NCBI GenBank assembly: GCA_021234155.1
Contig: JAJEKV010000005.1
Coordinates: forward strand, 4,838,952 to 4,902,951
DNA: 64,000 nucleotides
Reading direction: 5' to 3'
Origin: Isoetes taiwanensis
Lineage: Eukaryota > Streptophyta > Lycopodiopsida > Isoetales > Isoetaceae
Of the stretch, positions 34,929-46,962 are shown in pieces. Every line of letters begins with the position of its first letter. Position 1 is the first letter of the stretch. A program made the position numbers and the translations under genes. A model generated the notes under the pieces. The model searched no databases, was not told where the DNA came from, and saw nothing but the letters and a program-made list of their open reading frames with translations.

Positions 34929-35550
34929 TTAAGGGATCAATCCATGTTTTTCCACGTATTTAACAAGGTGTGGTTCCATGTCGGCCGTTCTATCCAGCCT
35001 AAGGTACGAATCTAACACTTCACCCACCGTCATCCCCATAGCCAAATTATGCATAATAACACAAACTTCACCCGAGAAAATCATCTGCGTCGCAAAAGTT
35101 TTTTGGATCGTAAGATGGTGGATTCGGAGAACTGCGTTTGATTGTAGAAGCATTTGAGAGCATCATCATCCACTATGATTATATCATCCTTATTCTCGAT
35201 ACCAAGTTAGTCCATCATGTTACTCAAGTGTTTGATGAAGATAGGCTTGCTGTTGGATCCTTGGGATTAGTGAACTTCACACATTTGTTCTGATCCCAAA
35301 AGGTCAACCAATGTCTCGCATTTCCCCGGTGCCTCCAAAGTATCCTTGATGTTCCTTAGTTCCATGGATGACCAAATACCAACTCGAAATAACCCAGATG
35401 CCTCATCTAGCATCTCCTTCAAGTGCGGCCGCGGATAGATCCACTTGGTGTTTGATTCTCTTGGTGTCCGATGAAACCCATCTCTAGCCACTTTATTTTT
35501 TTGGAAAAGTCTTGCAAAGGACTCCGTTTAGGTCGAACACCACAACCTTC
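34929..35550 (-). pseudogene. FCP1/NIF-type HAD phosphatase fragment
   Basis: Minus-strand pieces in order: VVVFDLNGVLCK near 35548 (the DxxGxL nucleophile motif of the HAD class); GRDGF-like RDGFHRTPRESN; YPRPHLKEMLDEASGLFRVG; IWSSMELRNIKDTL; LVDLLGSEQMCEVH; then a stop; KPIFIKHLSNMMD; IIIVDDDALKC (the downstream acidic motif); LRIHHLT; and a well-preserved C-terminus (LAMGMTVGEVLDSYLRLDRT) ending at TAA 34931-34929. Plant proteins of this type are FCP1-homology/NLI-interacting-factor phosphatases, many acting on proteins in the nucleus. Several stops and frame changes break the frame, and no introns remain in the stretch. It has the same strand as the neighbouring Helitron end and kinase remnant. 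Confidence 0.78.
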
Positions 35551-37899
35551 TTAGAAACGCAATGGAAGGCGAAACATCAAACATGTATCCGGTCGAAGAT
35601 CACGATAACACAAACAATACAAACGCGGCAAGCGTGATTTGAAAATAGTCATAACCAAATCGCTTTCGGCGTGATTTAGTTTGACAACGAAAAAAATAAT
35701 CAAAAACGCCCCGCGATTTAATTCAAAGGGTAATACAAATTAAATCACGCGTGCGTGCGATTTTAAATGGGCAAGGCCATACCTATCATCTTCGGTTTAT
35801 TTGCCGTCATTAATCATTCTCCCCCATCGCCACCCTTAATCTTCGTCTTCTTCCGGGGGATTTCACCCTAGGCATATGGGGATACCTCATGTCAGTGCAA
35901 AGGGGTCGCCCGAAAACCCCTTGTATCACGACTTTTGAGGTCAAAACCCTACATATTAAATAGGAAAACCGGTTTCCACGCCCCCCTACCGTAGATATCG
36001 CTACCAACTATGTTACATTTTATATACCCCTACCCGATCTTTGTAGGGCTTAAAAGGGTCTTTATTTACCCCTACCCGATCTTACATTTTATATACCCTA
36101 CCCACATCATTAATAAAAAAAATTATCTAGAGCTGTGTGACATGCCACATACTCAGATCAATAGCATATACTTTTACTTGTATTCGCACAAACCCCAAGT
36201 CCAAAATAAAAACATAGTCGAATAATGTAATGGCATATTTATTCAATCAATAGATAGAGACATTCCAGTAAGGTAAGTAGTGTAATTCGAGAAAGGCCAA
36301 GGCCCAGATGTAAAGAATTGCAAGGACTTGATGTAACGTGGTTCATGTCTTAAAGAATTCAATTACATATGCGCATGTAACTAACATCAAATATGTTTTC
36401 AACATACATCCCTGGAGATAGTTGAAGCCACCGGGGTTCATGTCTTAAAGAATTCAATTACTCTCGTTTGATCCAACAAACGATGAGACCTATATCACCG
36501 GTTGTTTAAGATGATGATGGAACCGGCTCCCTCCGGGTTCTCTAACCCCGGATAAATAACCTTCAGATTAGCATTCAAGCCATAAAGTTCGGGACCGGTT
36601 CGGAAAGTCTACCGTGGCTTCCTTATGGCATAATTTGTTGGATTCAATTAAGATTTGCGGTCAATGGTCCAAATTGGTCGTGAACTTACATTCCGGCAGT
36701 GTAAAAACAAAATCCTTGTTAATGAAATGACCATTAAAACAAAATATCTTATTAGAGAAAGGCGAAGCCAATTCTTCTTGGGCACACATGTAACATATAC
36801 CATTAAAGTGGCTATTACCTTGAGATGTTCATCCAAAGATCCTTGCCGATCTTTGAAACAATGTGTTGCCCTTTCCAATACCTACAAGACAACAGACCAC
36901 TTCAACCGCATGCATCACCAAACAAAAACAAAAAGATACTTAATCGGGTTAAGAGATTGCAATGTGTTTATAATGTCCTCGTTTTTATTGCTTTGTCAAG
37001 CCACTCGGATCCCGCAACGAAAAGAAGTTGATACATCTTCATCTGCAGCCAATTAGATACATGTTAGCACAAAAAAAAACAAATGACGTTTCACATGACC
37101 ACCTTAATGATGGAAGGTTCCCTTTGTGATCACATAAGATTTCCAATAATTAAAACTTTCACAATTAATAAAAACAACAATTTCTTATGTTAGAACCATG
37201 TGCCCAAGCAAACAACTAGAACCAAAGAATCAGTAATGCCGTCAACATCTATATCCCAACATAATAGATGATATGAAATGTTAGCGAAACACTCCATCGG
37301 TTTCTCTCCTTTTTCCGAAACTTGAAGGCAAAGGAACATCCATCACAGATAATATGTGAGGGGCTTATAGAGCTATTTTCCATTCGAATTAAAAATACCG
37401 CCCAAGATCAGAAAGTGGACGTTCAGGTGTGCCTACTTTGCCTTCCCTTTTTGATAATTCATATGCTGGAACAAAAATAGATGCTATTAGAAATAAGTAG
37501 AGTAAAAATTACATGATTTCACTACAGATACTACACTTAAGTTCAGCTGCCTGTGCTCCTACTATGGCTCTAACAAGGAAGAGCATCTAGTTAGCTCAAT
37601 AAACAAAAAGGGCATGAAAGAGCACATAAATAAATGTAGTCTTTTTTTCACTCTATGTGCATGCATGTACTTAGCCCATATTAAACTTTCAAACTTCCCT
37701 CTAATGTAAAACTTAGGCCGAAGCAAAATGAGCATTTAAAGTACCTGAAGCTTTGGCCGAAGAGCCTCGATTGGTCCTTTGGGTTTCTGCCCACTCGTTC
37801 TCCTTGCTGTAAAAACAGAAATTTCTTAAGATCATCCCTAATGATGGAAATTGTTTCTCACATTTACTAGTCTAACACCACAGTCTAAATGCACATATG
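35551..37899. other. Helitron interior, no gene recognised
   Basis: AT-rich, with GCGTGATTT/AAATCACGC words at 35630-35760 and a repeated TACCCCTACCCGATCTT phrase near 36022 and 36066. A 133-residue frame at 36655-37056 (+) and its minus-strand counterpart near 36878-36648 resemble no family I know. The phrase GTTCATGTCTTAAAGAATTCAATTAC recurs near 36345 and 36438. A short exon-like piece may lie near 37745-37830. Confidence 0.35.
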
Positions 37900-39898
37900 A
37901 ATATGTAGCATAATAACAGGGGGTTTTCTTTGTGTTTTTGTACGCTTTTCACAAAGGTTTTCCTAAGATTTCATGGCGTATTCGAATGGATGTACTAATG
38001 CGTACATCTAGAGTGCACCATTTCTTAATCGTTGATTTAGCTTTTTTTTTTCAATGGTCCAACATCCAAGGGCTCACAACAAAAGCCCTCTTTTTATTTT
38101 AGGGGCTGAACATGCAAGCCTTGTGGATATCATTTTAAGGCACGAAACGGGGCTTGCAAATCTGCAACAACAGGGATTAGCAAGATAAGATTCAGTTGTC
38201 GAGATTAATGAAACGGCTGTTAGTATTGAGGCTTTTTACCATAAATTTTTTAACAAAACCCAATTCTTCTCCAGTTACTTGGCTATGGCGGGCTAGGCAG
38301 CTATGGCTATGGCATGTGGAAGCTTCATAACAGCGAGGCATGAAGTATTGAAGCTACATCTTTTAGGGTTCGCTGGTCGCAGTTTAGGGCTCACTGGTTG
38401 CTGGTTGTTGCTACATGTTAGTGTGCCCCGGTTGGACGAAATCAAAGACCTGTGCAACTATTGCCTTTTGGCCAATTTTTAGGTAAGGTTATGTCGCCCC
38501 AATCGAGAGTAGAAGCGGATCCACGCCAGAGATAGTTCCATAGGGAAGCTTCGGAATGCCGGCGGGCCGGAAATCTATCTAGGCTATCTTTGAAGCACGG
38601 ATTTTCTTTTGGTGATTTTTGTTGTGGGTCTTCCACAAATCACGGTTTCATTCACCGAGAACTACCTTCGGCCGGTTTAATCGCCTCTGTTCTCTAATTT
38701 TTGAGACCTTGAATTGTTTCTCACAATTTTTTTCCTTCTCCGGGGAGCAAAAATATCTTCCCGATCCTCCGGATGACTAGTGGCGGGCTGTGCTTACCCG
38801 CATGACAAGTATGCGGGGCGAGTTCGGGGATTCGTTGGTTTCCGTCTTATCAAGGTATGAGCCTTTCAAGCTTCAACAGTAGTGTGAAAAATGTTCCATT
38901 CTTTATTTCCTGCCATATGCCACACATTCCCTCCTCCCATTACATCTCCATGCCGTCCCACTCAATCTACATTAAGGAAGTTATGCTAGGATCTAAGCTT
39001 GTTCTTCACAAAGTTCTAGATCATGATCAAACTTCGTTCTTGGGACCCCTCTTTAGAGCCCAACATTGAACCTCGCCAACTGATACATTTGCTGTACAGG
39101 TTTATTGCTAATGGTAGCACAATTCTTCAGCCATATCAGCTAATTGATGGGCTAAACGCTGTAGAAGATGAGGAGACTCGGCAAATGCTCTTAGATGGTG
39201 TGTTTGGTCGGATTCTACAGTCTACTCAGATGGAATTTTTTTAAGAAGATTTGCAAACGTTTGTAGCTTCAATGTAGCTAGTTCAAGATTCCTAAATGTT
39301 GTACTTTTTTTATCCACGAAGCTAGGTTAGGTTAGCATTGATTGCAGTTGGTGATTTTATCCAGGAAGCTAGGTTAGGTTAGCATTGATTGCAGTTGGTG
39401 ATTTTAGGAATGAACTGTAAACCAGAGCACATATTCAGTTTCATGACTGGGCATGAACAAAATTTGGCAACAAGATAACTCTTTCGCAAGAGCATGATTT
39501 ATAGACACGGCAGCCCCTTTTTATAGGTTGTGGCACAGAATTGCAGCCGTATTGCATTTGAGCTTCTAAAATTTGAAGCTTTGTTGTTGAAAGCAAATGC
39601 AAGGAATGTGCATTTTCTGTTTTTGTTCTTGAACTATCATTCCTTTGCTTGTAAATTGCAGGCTTTATATTGGCCTTTGCACAATGTAGCCTCTATAAGA
39701 TTTAATGCTCCATTCTTTGCATTTTATTTAGAAGCACTATAAATTGAGTCATTTATGTACCAATGATCGAATGGGTTTATTGCTTGATGTTACTCGAGTT
39801 CTTTGTGTATGGTGTTACTGCAGCAGGATTCACATGTCACATTCTGCAATGTGAGTGGCTTGGGTTGTCCAAGGTGTTCTCATGGCTTGCATAACAAA
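37900..39898 (+). repeat. Two-kilobase dispersed repeat, copy A
   Basis: Aligns with 61998-64000 from AATATGTAGCATAATAACAG onward, with the same cargo and order. Both copies start at the same base, so this is a true element or duplication boundary. The right boundary is not visible because copy B runs off the window. In copy A the stretch about 38500-38830 differs from copy B mainly at CAG/CTG positions. Confidence 0.92.
38802..39229 (+). pseudogene. Sucrose synthase N-terminal two-exon fragment (copy A)
   Basis: Exon 1 (38802-38854) ends SLVSVLSR with a phase-2 AG followed by a GTATGAG donor. Exon 2 begins at 39100 after TTTGCTGTACAG and encodes FIANGSTILQPYQLIDGLNA then DEETRQMLLDGVFGRILQST up to 39229. 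The joined product corresponds to the first ~60 residues of plant sucrose synthase (the ILQPHQLLAE...LLDGPFGEVLRSTQE region), the N-terminal regulatory part of the enzyme that splits sucrose with UDP. The rest of the gene is absent; translation ends MEFF-stop. Exon 1 is distorted here (GCGGGGCGAGTTCGGGG) compared with copy B. Confidence 0.8.
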
Positions 39899-40089
39899 AT
39901 ATTCCCTCTTTTTAATTCCATGGTATATGTTTCTAGATTGCTACATATAGTTGCAGGATTTAGACTGCTATACATTGTTGCAAGAGTGAGAGAGGTTGAA
40001 GGTTATATAGCATTGTTGCAAGAGTGAGAGAGGTTGAAGGTTAGAAAGAAAATCATAGGACATGTTTTTACGTATGTTTGCTTTTTTTA

Positions 40090-40104
40090 GGGCCCGAAGG
40101 GCCC
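40090..40104. other. Perfect GGGCCC-GAA-GGGCCC hairpin beside a T run
   Basis: Six-base stem with a GAA loop, followed by AAATTTTTTTTTA. Probably a terminal or internal structure of a transposon. No gene is attached. Confidence 0.5.
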
Positions 40105-40199
40105 AAATTTTTTTTTAGTATAACCACCAACACATAACTACCATTAACATTAATGAACACAACCATTGGGTCCAACACATTTAAATTAAAATCCCCCTT

Positions 40200-42430
40200 A
40201 GACCCCCTTTGGTTTGGGTGCATATTCACACGGGGGGTGACGTAGGGCAGCGAGAGCCCTTATAATTATGTTTTGCACGTACAAAATCAACACCATATAG
40301 TATTTTGCTTGAAATCTTATAGTATTTTGCAAATCTTGTTATCTGATATAGTAAATTTTGTACTTGCATACCCCACAAGCGAGGAAACTTTCGTGCGGTG
40401 TAGATTAAGGAATAAGGGATGAATATGCCTATCCAACAGACTCTCGCCGCCCTCGTCACCCAGGTGTGAAAAACTAGGAGTGGGATGAAGGCGGGAGCCG
40501 GATCTTGAAGGATGCCTAAAGTATCATGCGGGTGGAGAGATCCCGCCCACCTTCCCCTTCTCGACCCCTGGAAAAAAATGGCGGTGCGGACGTATTGTTA
40601 TTCGGCCGGTATAGGGGCGTGTTCAAAAAATAAAACCCCTAACCGATCACGCACATGTATCATACGGTTTTAATTGGTGAAATCCCTGGGTCTTCTTACA
40701 TTGTTAGAATTGTTATTTTCTATTAGTTCCATTTGCGTCCTTCACAAGCGACATTATTTTACTATTGATTTGGCAAACACAGTGAATCACTAGAGCCGCC
40801 TTGGTTGCCTTGGGTTTGGTTTCCACATCAATTATTTCATTGTTAACACCATGTGAATCTACTCTATTGTTGCTTGCATCACCACGAAGGAGGCAAGGAT
40901 ATTCCCTATGTTCGCCGCCATCCGCGATTACTTTGAGCAGCCCGGTTTAGCGGCTATTTGTTCATTATTGCTTTCCTTATCGGTCGCGGATTACTAGTTC
41001 CCTCACGGGAAACAACGTCCACTTCCAATTGGACAAGTCTGAGACTTTTGATTCTTGATGATTTGAGGTTGCCATAAGGGCCTTTAGGAGATTTGGCAAG
41101 CACATGCATGAGGAATGGTTCAAGAAAGTCTTTGGCACGCTCATCACTCAAAGAAAGTCTTTGGCTGCTCATCACTCACAAAGCGGTGACATCTTCTTGC
41201 ACCCATAAGAGCCTCTCGGGCAATATAACCTCCACCATGAAGCTCCAAGCGGTTGTATCAATTGGAGCAAATGCCTCGGCGAGTAGCGACCATAGGCGGG
41301 GGAAATCCATTTTTATTTAAGGGCCCTTCTCCTTAGTTTGTAGCTCGTGCTTGATTTCCCCACTTAGGAGGGGTCCCGATCCTCATCCTCTTCCGACTCA
41401 TCCTGTTACGACCGATGATCGATCCGTATGAAAGAATATAGTTCTTAAGTGCGGATCATCTAGAAGAAAACATTCCCATGCACCGCTATTGTCACCCTTG
41501 GCCTTAGCAATATCATATTCCTCGTCGGCGACATGGATATCATAATAAAGATCACATGTGCCATCTTCCGTTACGTTCGCGACTCATTATCCTTAACATC
41601 ATATATTAGGCATCCCTCCCTAATAACTTTGAGGCACTCGGATCATGAGCAGCGGATGGTGCATGCGGATGTGACTCACTGAGGACAAAGCGATGACAAT
41701 AGTGAAGGACCTCTCGGTTGTCAATCCTATACGGTGGTAAAGAAGCATTTGTAGTCCTTCGGTTCATGCCCATATCTCCTCTCCCACCCCCCCCTGTCCA
41801 ACACAAAGAGTGATATATTTTTTAAGGCGGAAGTTGATTAAACAAGAGACCTTTGTACCCAATGGAGACCGAATCTTGACCGATTAATCGTCTTCTCCAA
41901 TAATCTTCTTCACAAGGGCCACTTTTCTTCTCAACTTCGGCCCGGTTACCTTAGGGGTAGAGTCTCCTTATGTTTTGTATTTTTTAGCCTTCCAATTCTT
42001 TAGGAAGTCCTTTGACCCGAGAATACAAACTTCTTGATGTCATCATTCTTGACCTTGTATTTGTCCGACAATCCAATTTTAGATAATGCCACATCCCCGA
42101 TAGCCTTTGTAACTCAGACTCCTATAGGCTGACTTCATTGTCATTACATCCTTCACATGGGCTGCGACACTCAGCGAAGGACATCCCTATCCTTGGTGAA
42201 AGCACCCTTCTTGTATAAGGCTTCCTTCTTTAAGCGCTTGCTCTAAAACCCAAATGGTCTCGGTCGTCTAGCCCACCCGAGTCTTTCTCATCTACTGTCA
42301 CATTCAAGTCAAAGATGCTTACATCAGCGGGGAGGCACCCTACCCATAGTATCTGGCGGCTTCCCTTGTGCATAAAGCGTCCCGAATTCATTCCACTTGA
42401 ACCCTCACCTCCTTACAAAATACAATCTTA
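40200..42430 (-). pseudogene. Coding-like remnant on the minus strand, family unknown
   Basis: Minus-strand frames read as protein over short runs: RRTTNASLPPYRIDNREVLH then FVLSESHPHAPSAAHDPS (41806-41606), and slightly downstream EDGTCDLYYDIHVADEEYDI followed by NSGAWECFLLDDPHLRTIFF (about 41570-41420), and ERAKDFLEPFLMHVLAKS (about 41140-41080). Frames change often. Composition is normal for a plant protein but I recognise no domain. It continues the orientation of the next remnant and may be the same gene. The region is rich in suspicious CGG/GCG words, so some breaks may be consensus errors. Confidence 0.4.
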
Positions 42431-44760
42431 TCACGATGCATTTGGTCCTGACACGCTAGATGAGCTTTGAAGGATCTGCAATGCCATCACCACCTTTTTC
42501 TTTGATTTTCTTGCGGTCTTCTTCTTCTCACGTATAATTGTGCGACGAGTCCGCTCCGGCGGCAGATGCCTCGGACTTTGACCATGCATGCGGTGGGCAA
42601 TAGGCGACCATATTCCACCCACTTGTTGGCCCGGTGGGTGCGGTTGTTCCGTATGGACTGCAATAGTACAGACATTGAATCGATATCATAGAATAGAAAC
42701 ATCAAGTGCGATTTGAATAGAATTGATCAAGAGAAAAATCATCTGGCGTGAAATGAATTAAGTTACTAATGCAATTCCGCCGAAGCGTGCTTTCAAATCA
42801 AACCAATTCCGCGCCCGCGTGTTTTCAAATCAATCAATTCCGCCGCTGGCGTGAATTCGATTTGAAAACGCTGGCGTGGAATTGGTGATTTGAAAGCTGC
42901 ACTGGCGATAATTCAATTTATGAAACCGGGCGTAGCGTGAATTCAATTGAATTGAAAGCACGCTGGCGTGAATATTAAAATGCTAACATCCTAATGCGGT
43001 TAGTTACCTTTTGTATAGAAATGTCTTCCCCATTTCATTCAAAGTTGCACTAATCTCGACCAAATCTGCGGTGAAGTATTGGCATCAAAGATCGACGACA
43101 CCTCCTATCGCGCATAGTGATTGTAGAACACTTTTTGGCCTGTTTGTTACGCACGCTGATGATCGCCTTTTGTGCCTCAGCGGAATCTTTGCCGTCGATG
43201 ATGACATATTTAATATCATCATTTGATAATAGCTCCTGGGCGTTAGTCCACAATGCGAGCTTGTTCGAGATCATATCCCAAGGTAGCACATCCGGGCATA
43301 GGCATTTGACTGGATTATTAATCATGCTCTGAACAATCTCCATGGCATGTCTTTGGATCATATCTTACGCTAACATAAATGGAGCTTGGTGAGCGGATGA
43401 GGGACTTCACATGGATCGCAAAAAGTTTCCTTAAGACCCAATGGATAATGGTCGAGTATTTATTCGGCTTGTTCATGGCCTCTAAAATTTGCGCCACTCT
43501 GTCACATTTCATTCTCAAAAGCGAAGCCTCCATGCCTTCGACAATTGCGGGTTGAACATCCTTCCCTAGATCTAGGACCCTCTTAGAAGCTTTCAAGTCA
43601 GCTAATTCCCTAGCTTGCTGCAAATAGTGACTTGGTGTCGGTTTAGTGAACATGCCTCCATACGCCGCAATTTGTAACCCCTTGGCAAATAGATATTAGA
43701 TGCGCGCTACATTGGTTGGCCAACCATACTTAAAACATGTCTCACCGGATTCACATCTGTCTTCATGAGCGTATCCTTGTATCTGGTAGCTCTCTGGTGA
43801 GTAAGTCAAGGCCGAGGATCTTTCTTACCTTACGTGTAATCTCCAAGAGCAATTTGCGGTTGGTGTCATCTTCTTCCTCACAAGAGATTAGGATCCCTTG
43901 TTTGGTCATCTTATCATGCTTCCTTTTTCCTCGAGAAGAGGAGTTAAGTCGAGCTTGCCATTTCTCTTGGCAAGGTCAATGTACCACTCGGCACCCTCGT
44001 CCATTTCCTCTTGAGGGCAGTGAGGGGGTCGATGGTTTGCTATAAGAATCGGCCCTTCATCATCTAAGGTGAGATCATATGGTGCGCATCTGGGTCGTCT
44101 ACCCTTGCTTTCTTGGCGGGGATTAGAACCGAATTATTAGGGGTTTTCTTCCTCTTGAGCACTACAAAAGAAGATGAACATTTTTTAGAGTACTTTTCAG
44201 AACAAGAGATCACGGCAGTGCATTTAAACCTAAATTAGTACAATTCACGCTTGGCGTGTTGGTAGCTCCTATTCTTGACCATGCTATGTGATTTTGAAAC
44301 TAAATTAGTTTGCATCCACATTTTAAGCTACATACCCTTTATGAATCCATATTTCACACTATTTAACCTCATTGAACATTGCTATCTCCAAGCTGTCTAA
44401 CACCGCTATATTCTATAAAAGCGAGCAAAATTATGTTCTACAAAGCGGACAATCGAGCATTAACGATGGTAATGCTTAAAATTCATGCAAAGCATAATAA
44501 CTCAAACTCATGCAAAGCATATTAACTGAAAACCAAGGAAATATCTCAAATTCATGCAAGCATAATACTCTCCCACGATTATTGTGATGCGTGGCAAATT
44601 AAATACCTTGAATAGGGTTACGTGTATTCTGATCAACGTCCTCTAAAACTTGAGAAAGAGCGGGGTTTTGAGATTCCTCTTCCACCAGCTTCCTCTGCCC
44701 GTCCGCCTCGACCTCGATTCGTTTTAGAAGACATCTCGGGGTCTAGTAGCAGTCGAAGGT
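42431..44760 (-). pseudogene. Unrecognised gene remnant on the minus strand, several exons or frames
   Basis: From right to left on the minus strand: LLKRIEVEADGQRKLVEEES (about 44720-44640), then after an intron-like gap VLKRKKTPNNSVLIPAKKAR (from about 44160), MDEGAEWYIDLAKRNGKLDL (about 44005), then a long clean stretch GMFTKPTPSHYLQQARELAD to WVLRKLFAIHVKSLIRSP (43653-43390), the shifted frame MIQRHAMEIVQSMINNPVKC to IIDGKDSAEAQKAIISVRNK (43361-43130), and a basic C-terminal part (KKKTARKSKKK, near 42500). A basic KKAR nuclear-type signal is visible. I do not recognise the family. Same orientation as the other Helitron-side fragments. Confidence 0.45.
42740..42990. repeat. Interspersed GCGTGAATT / AATTCCGCC words with palindromic character
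   Basis: Words such as GGCGTGAATTC, CGCTGGCGTG and CAATTCCGCC alternate with TTTCAAATCAAAC / GATTTGAAAAC. The same GGCGTG(A/T)(A/T)T signature occurs at 35640-35760, 44250, 46190-46340, 50130-50175 and 51270-51310. This may be a decayed array of short inverted repeats, or real CACCAGCGTG-like words garbled at CAG/CTG sites. Confidence 0.45.
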
Positions 44761-45000
44761 CGCCTCGGATCTGGCCTTCAGAGCTTTCGAAGAAATAGCT
44801 TTTTTCTACATGCGAAAATAGCGTTTTCTACTTCCGCGAGAGAAATTTGAATTTCAAGAAAACACAAAATCACGGTTTGAAATATTCTTGACACATACAA
44901 ATAATAATGGCGAAGACCGTCCCGCCAACTTCTTTCATTAAGTTTTTAAAAACCAATCTACCCAAGTATCCATGAAATTTATCATAAAAATGTAATTAAC

Positions 45001-46155
45001 CTAAGCTTTCTTGTAACTTCGAATTTTTCCCGACCGCTGCGTTTCCATAAGCGCCTGTAATTTCGAGAACTCGAATCGGCTTCTCAAGAATGGCTCTGAA
45101 ATTCTGGTAAGCATCTCATTCCTATAGTTTGTACAATAATTTCCGGTGAAGGTGTGCGAATAGGCAATTGTCTGCGATGTCGAAAGATGTGAATGTTTCA
45201 TGTTAACTACAAATCGAGAAAAGGAAAGTAGGATTATGCAAGATCGACTCCATCGATCCGACCTGTCATGGAATTCCTTTCGGGGATAAGTATGTCCAGG
45301 AGTTACAGTGATTAACTTCTTTTTCTCTGGATGAAGCTTTACCTCGCTTGAGACACCCGGTGGGGATACGGTTGGAGAAAGTGTTGGAACATTTGTTGCA
45401 TGGCCAAGAAGCTTAAAAAGGGTATGTAACATGTATTACATTGTAGAAATATAGAAGTAGACAAAATTTGTTGTATTCATTGGAAAAAATTTACAATTGT
45501 ATATAATCACGGATAAAAGCCCCGGATAAACCGGACAAAATCCGGACTAATGTTTCAAGCCAGTCTCTTGAGTAGGCTGGGCTATCGATACTCCCATTTC
45601 CATAGGCTGGGCATAGTGAGGCGTCGGGGTAAAACCCGGCAAAAACACCCGGCTCTAGCTCCACCTCCCACTTTGCTCCACCTCCACCACACGCTCCACC
45701 TCCTGCTCCATCTCACGCTCCATTGGTTGAGCCATCTCCATTGCATCGTTATACGCTTTGTGGTAGTGGTTAGTGTTGGGGCATCCAGGCATAGAGGCTA
45801 ATCACTAAAGCGGCTCCTCATTTTGAATCTCGGTGACGGATGTGAGATTCACTCTCGATCAATGCATGTCTTGCATTCTCGAAGTCATTAGATAAGAGGG
45901 GCCGACCTACGTGCGATTGCAAGGGCCTCGAGCCCCGGATCTATCATTGCCCTGCTCTGCTTTGCCATCATCATTACTTGATCCAAAATCTTTGCCGGGG
46001 TTGCAAAGGCCCGGTGCTCGGTCGGTTGGTGCTTCGGCTTGCGTTCAACCGGGTTGGAGATTGGAGCCAAACTGGGCGGGGCGTGTGATTGCTGGCCCAA
46101 ATGTAATTCAATGCATCTTAAGTCACCAACCGGGTGATTAATGTAACTTGGCATC
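45001..46155 (-). other. Coding-like minus-strand patches, no recognised protein
   Basis: Frames at 46154-45888 (Pro/His-rich, ending LIGSAIA-like), at about 45740-45650 (AMEMAQPMEREMEQEVERVV, possible coiled coil) and at 45432-45001 (143 codons, basic C-terminus). They share orientation with the unknown remnants to the left but cannot be joined by eye. A coding origin is suggested only by composition. Confidence 0.3.
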
Positions 46156-46399
46156 TATCAATAGGAAGTGGCCCGATTATCGGTATTCCGCTGGCGTGTT
46201 ATATTTATTTATTTATAAACTTAGAAACTAAGAACCGCGCTGGCGTGTTTAAGCGTAAAAGTTGAAACTAGGGATAAAATTGTTTGCAGCTTTCGGTGTG
46301 TAAAAGCGCTATATAGGAAAAACTATACACGCTTCGGCGTGCATTATTGAGAGGAGAAAAAAACATGTACAGATAGATAAGTAAATAGATCAGATTTTT

Positions 46400-46962
46400 C
46401 TAATGCTTTCTACTACACTTATTCATAATAGAAACTTGCATGCAATAGCATGATTAATTCAGGAAGAGAAACTCAAGAATTTACTCGAAACAAAAAGAAG
46501 CAGATGAAGTTTATAAAAAACTACATAAACATCATCTGCTTCCTCTGCCTCGAGCAAATGCAAAAGCTTGTCTTCTTGGATTAAACCTGCCATTGAGATG
46601 CAGCTTAAAACTAAATGAAAACTAACCTTGAGTTATGAGGCTGGAAGGATTCGAAGAACGGAGGACTATGCTTGTGGTTTTAATTCCGAGGCTTTTCGAT
46701 TCGCAGACCTTAGTCCTCTGCTTTTGGTTTTAATTCTGAGCCTCCGATGTCCTCTGCTACAGATGCTACAGAACAAAAGGCGGAGTCTTTTAGTAAGTTA
46801 GGAATTGCCGAAACCAAACATCTAACATTGCTGAATATAAATCTGCTCACCAAGATTTTAGGAGGGTGGATCCAAACACAGCAGAAGCGCAACCGGCAAA
46901 TCGTATGAAGGAAGAAAGAAAATGTAGGAACTTTGAGAGCGTGAAATGGATTTATATAGGCA
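46400..46962. other. Intergenic, no gene recognised
   Basis: AT-rich sequence up to the second Helitron end. A 90-codon minus-strand frame at 46982-46710 is low in similarity to anything known and crosses the Helitron hairpin, so I do not call it. Confidence 0.35.
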
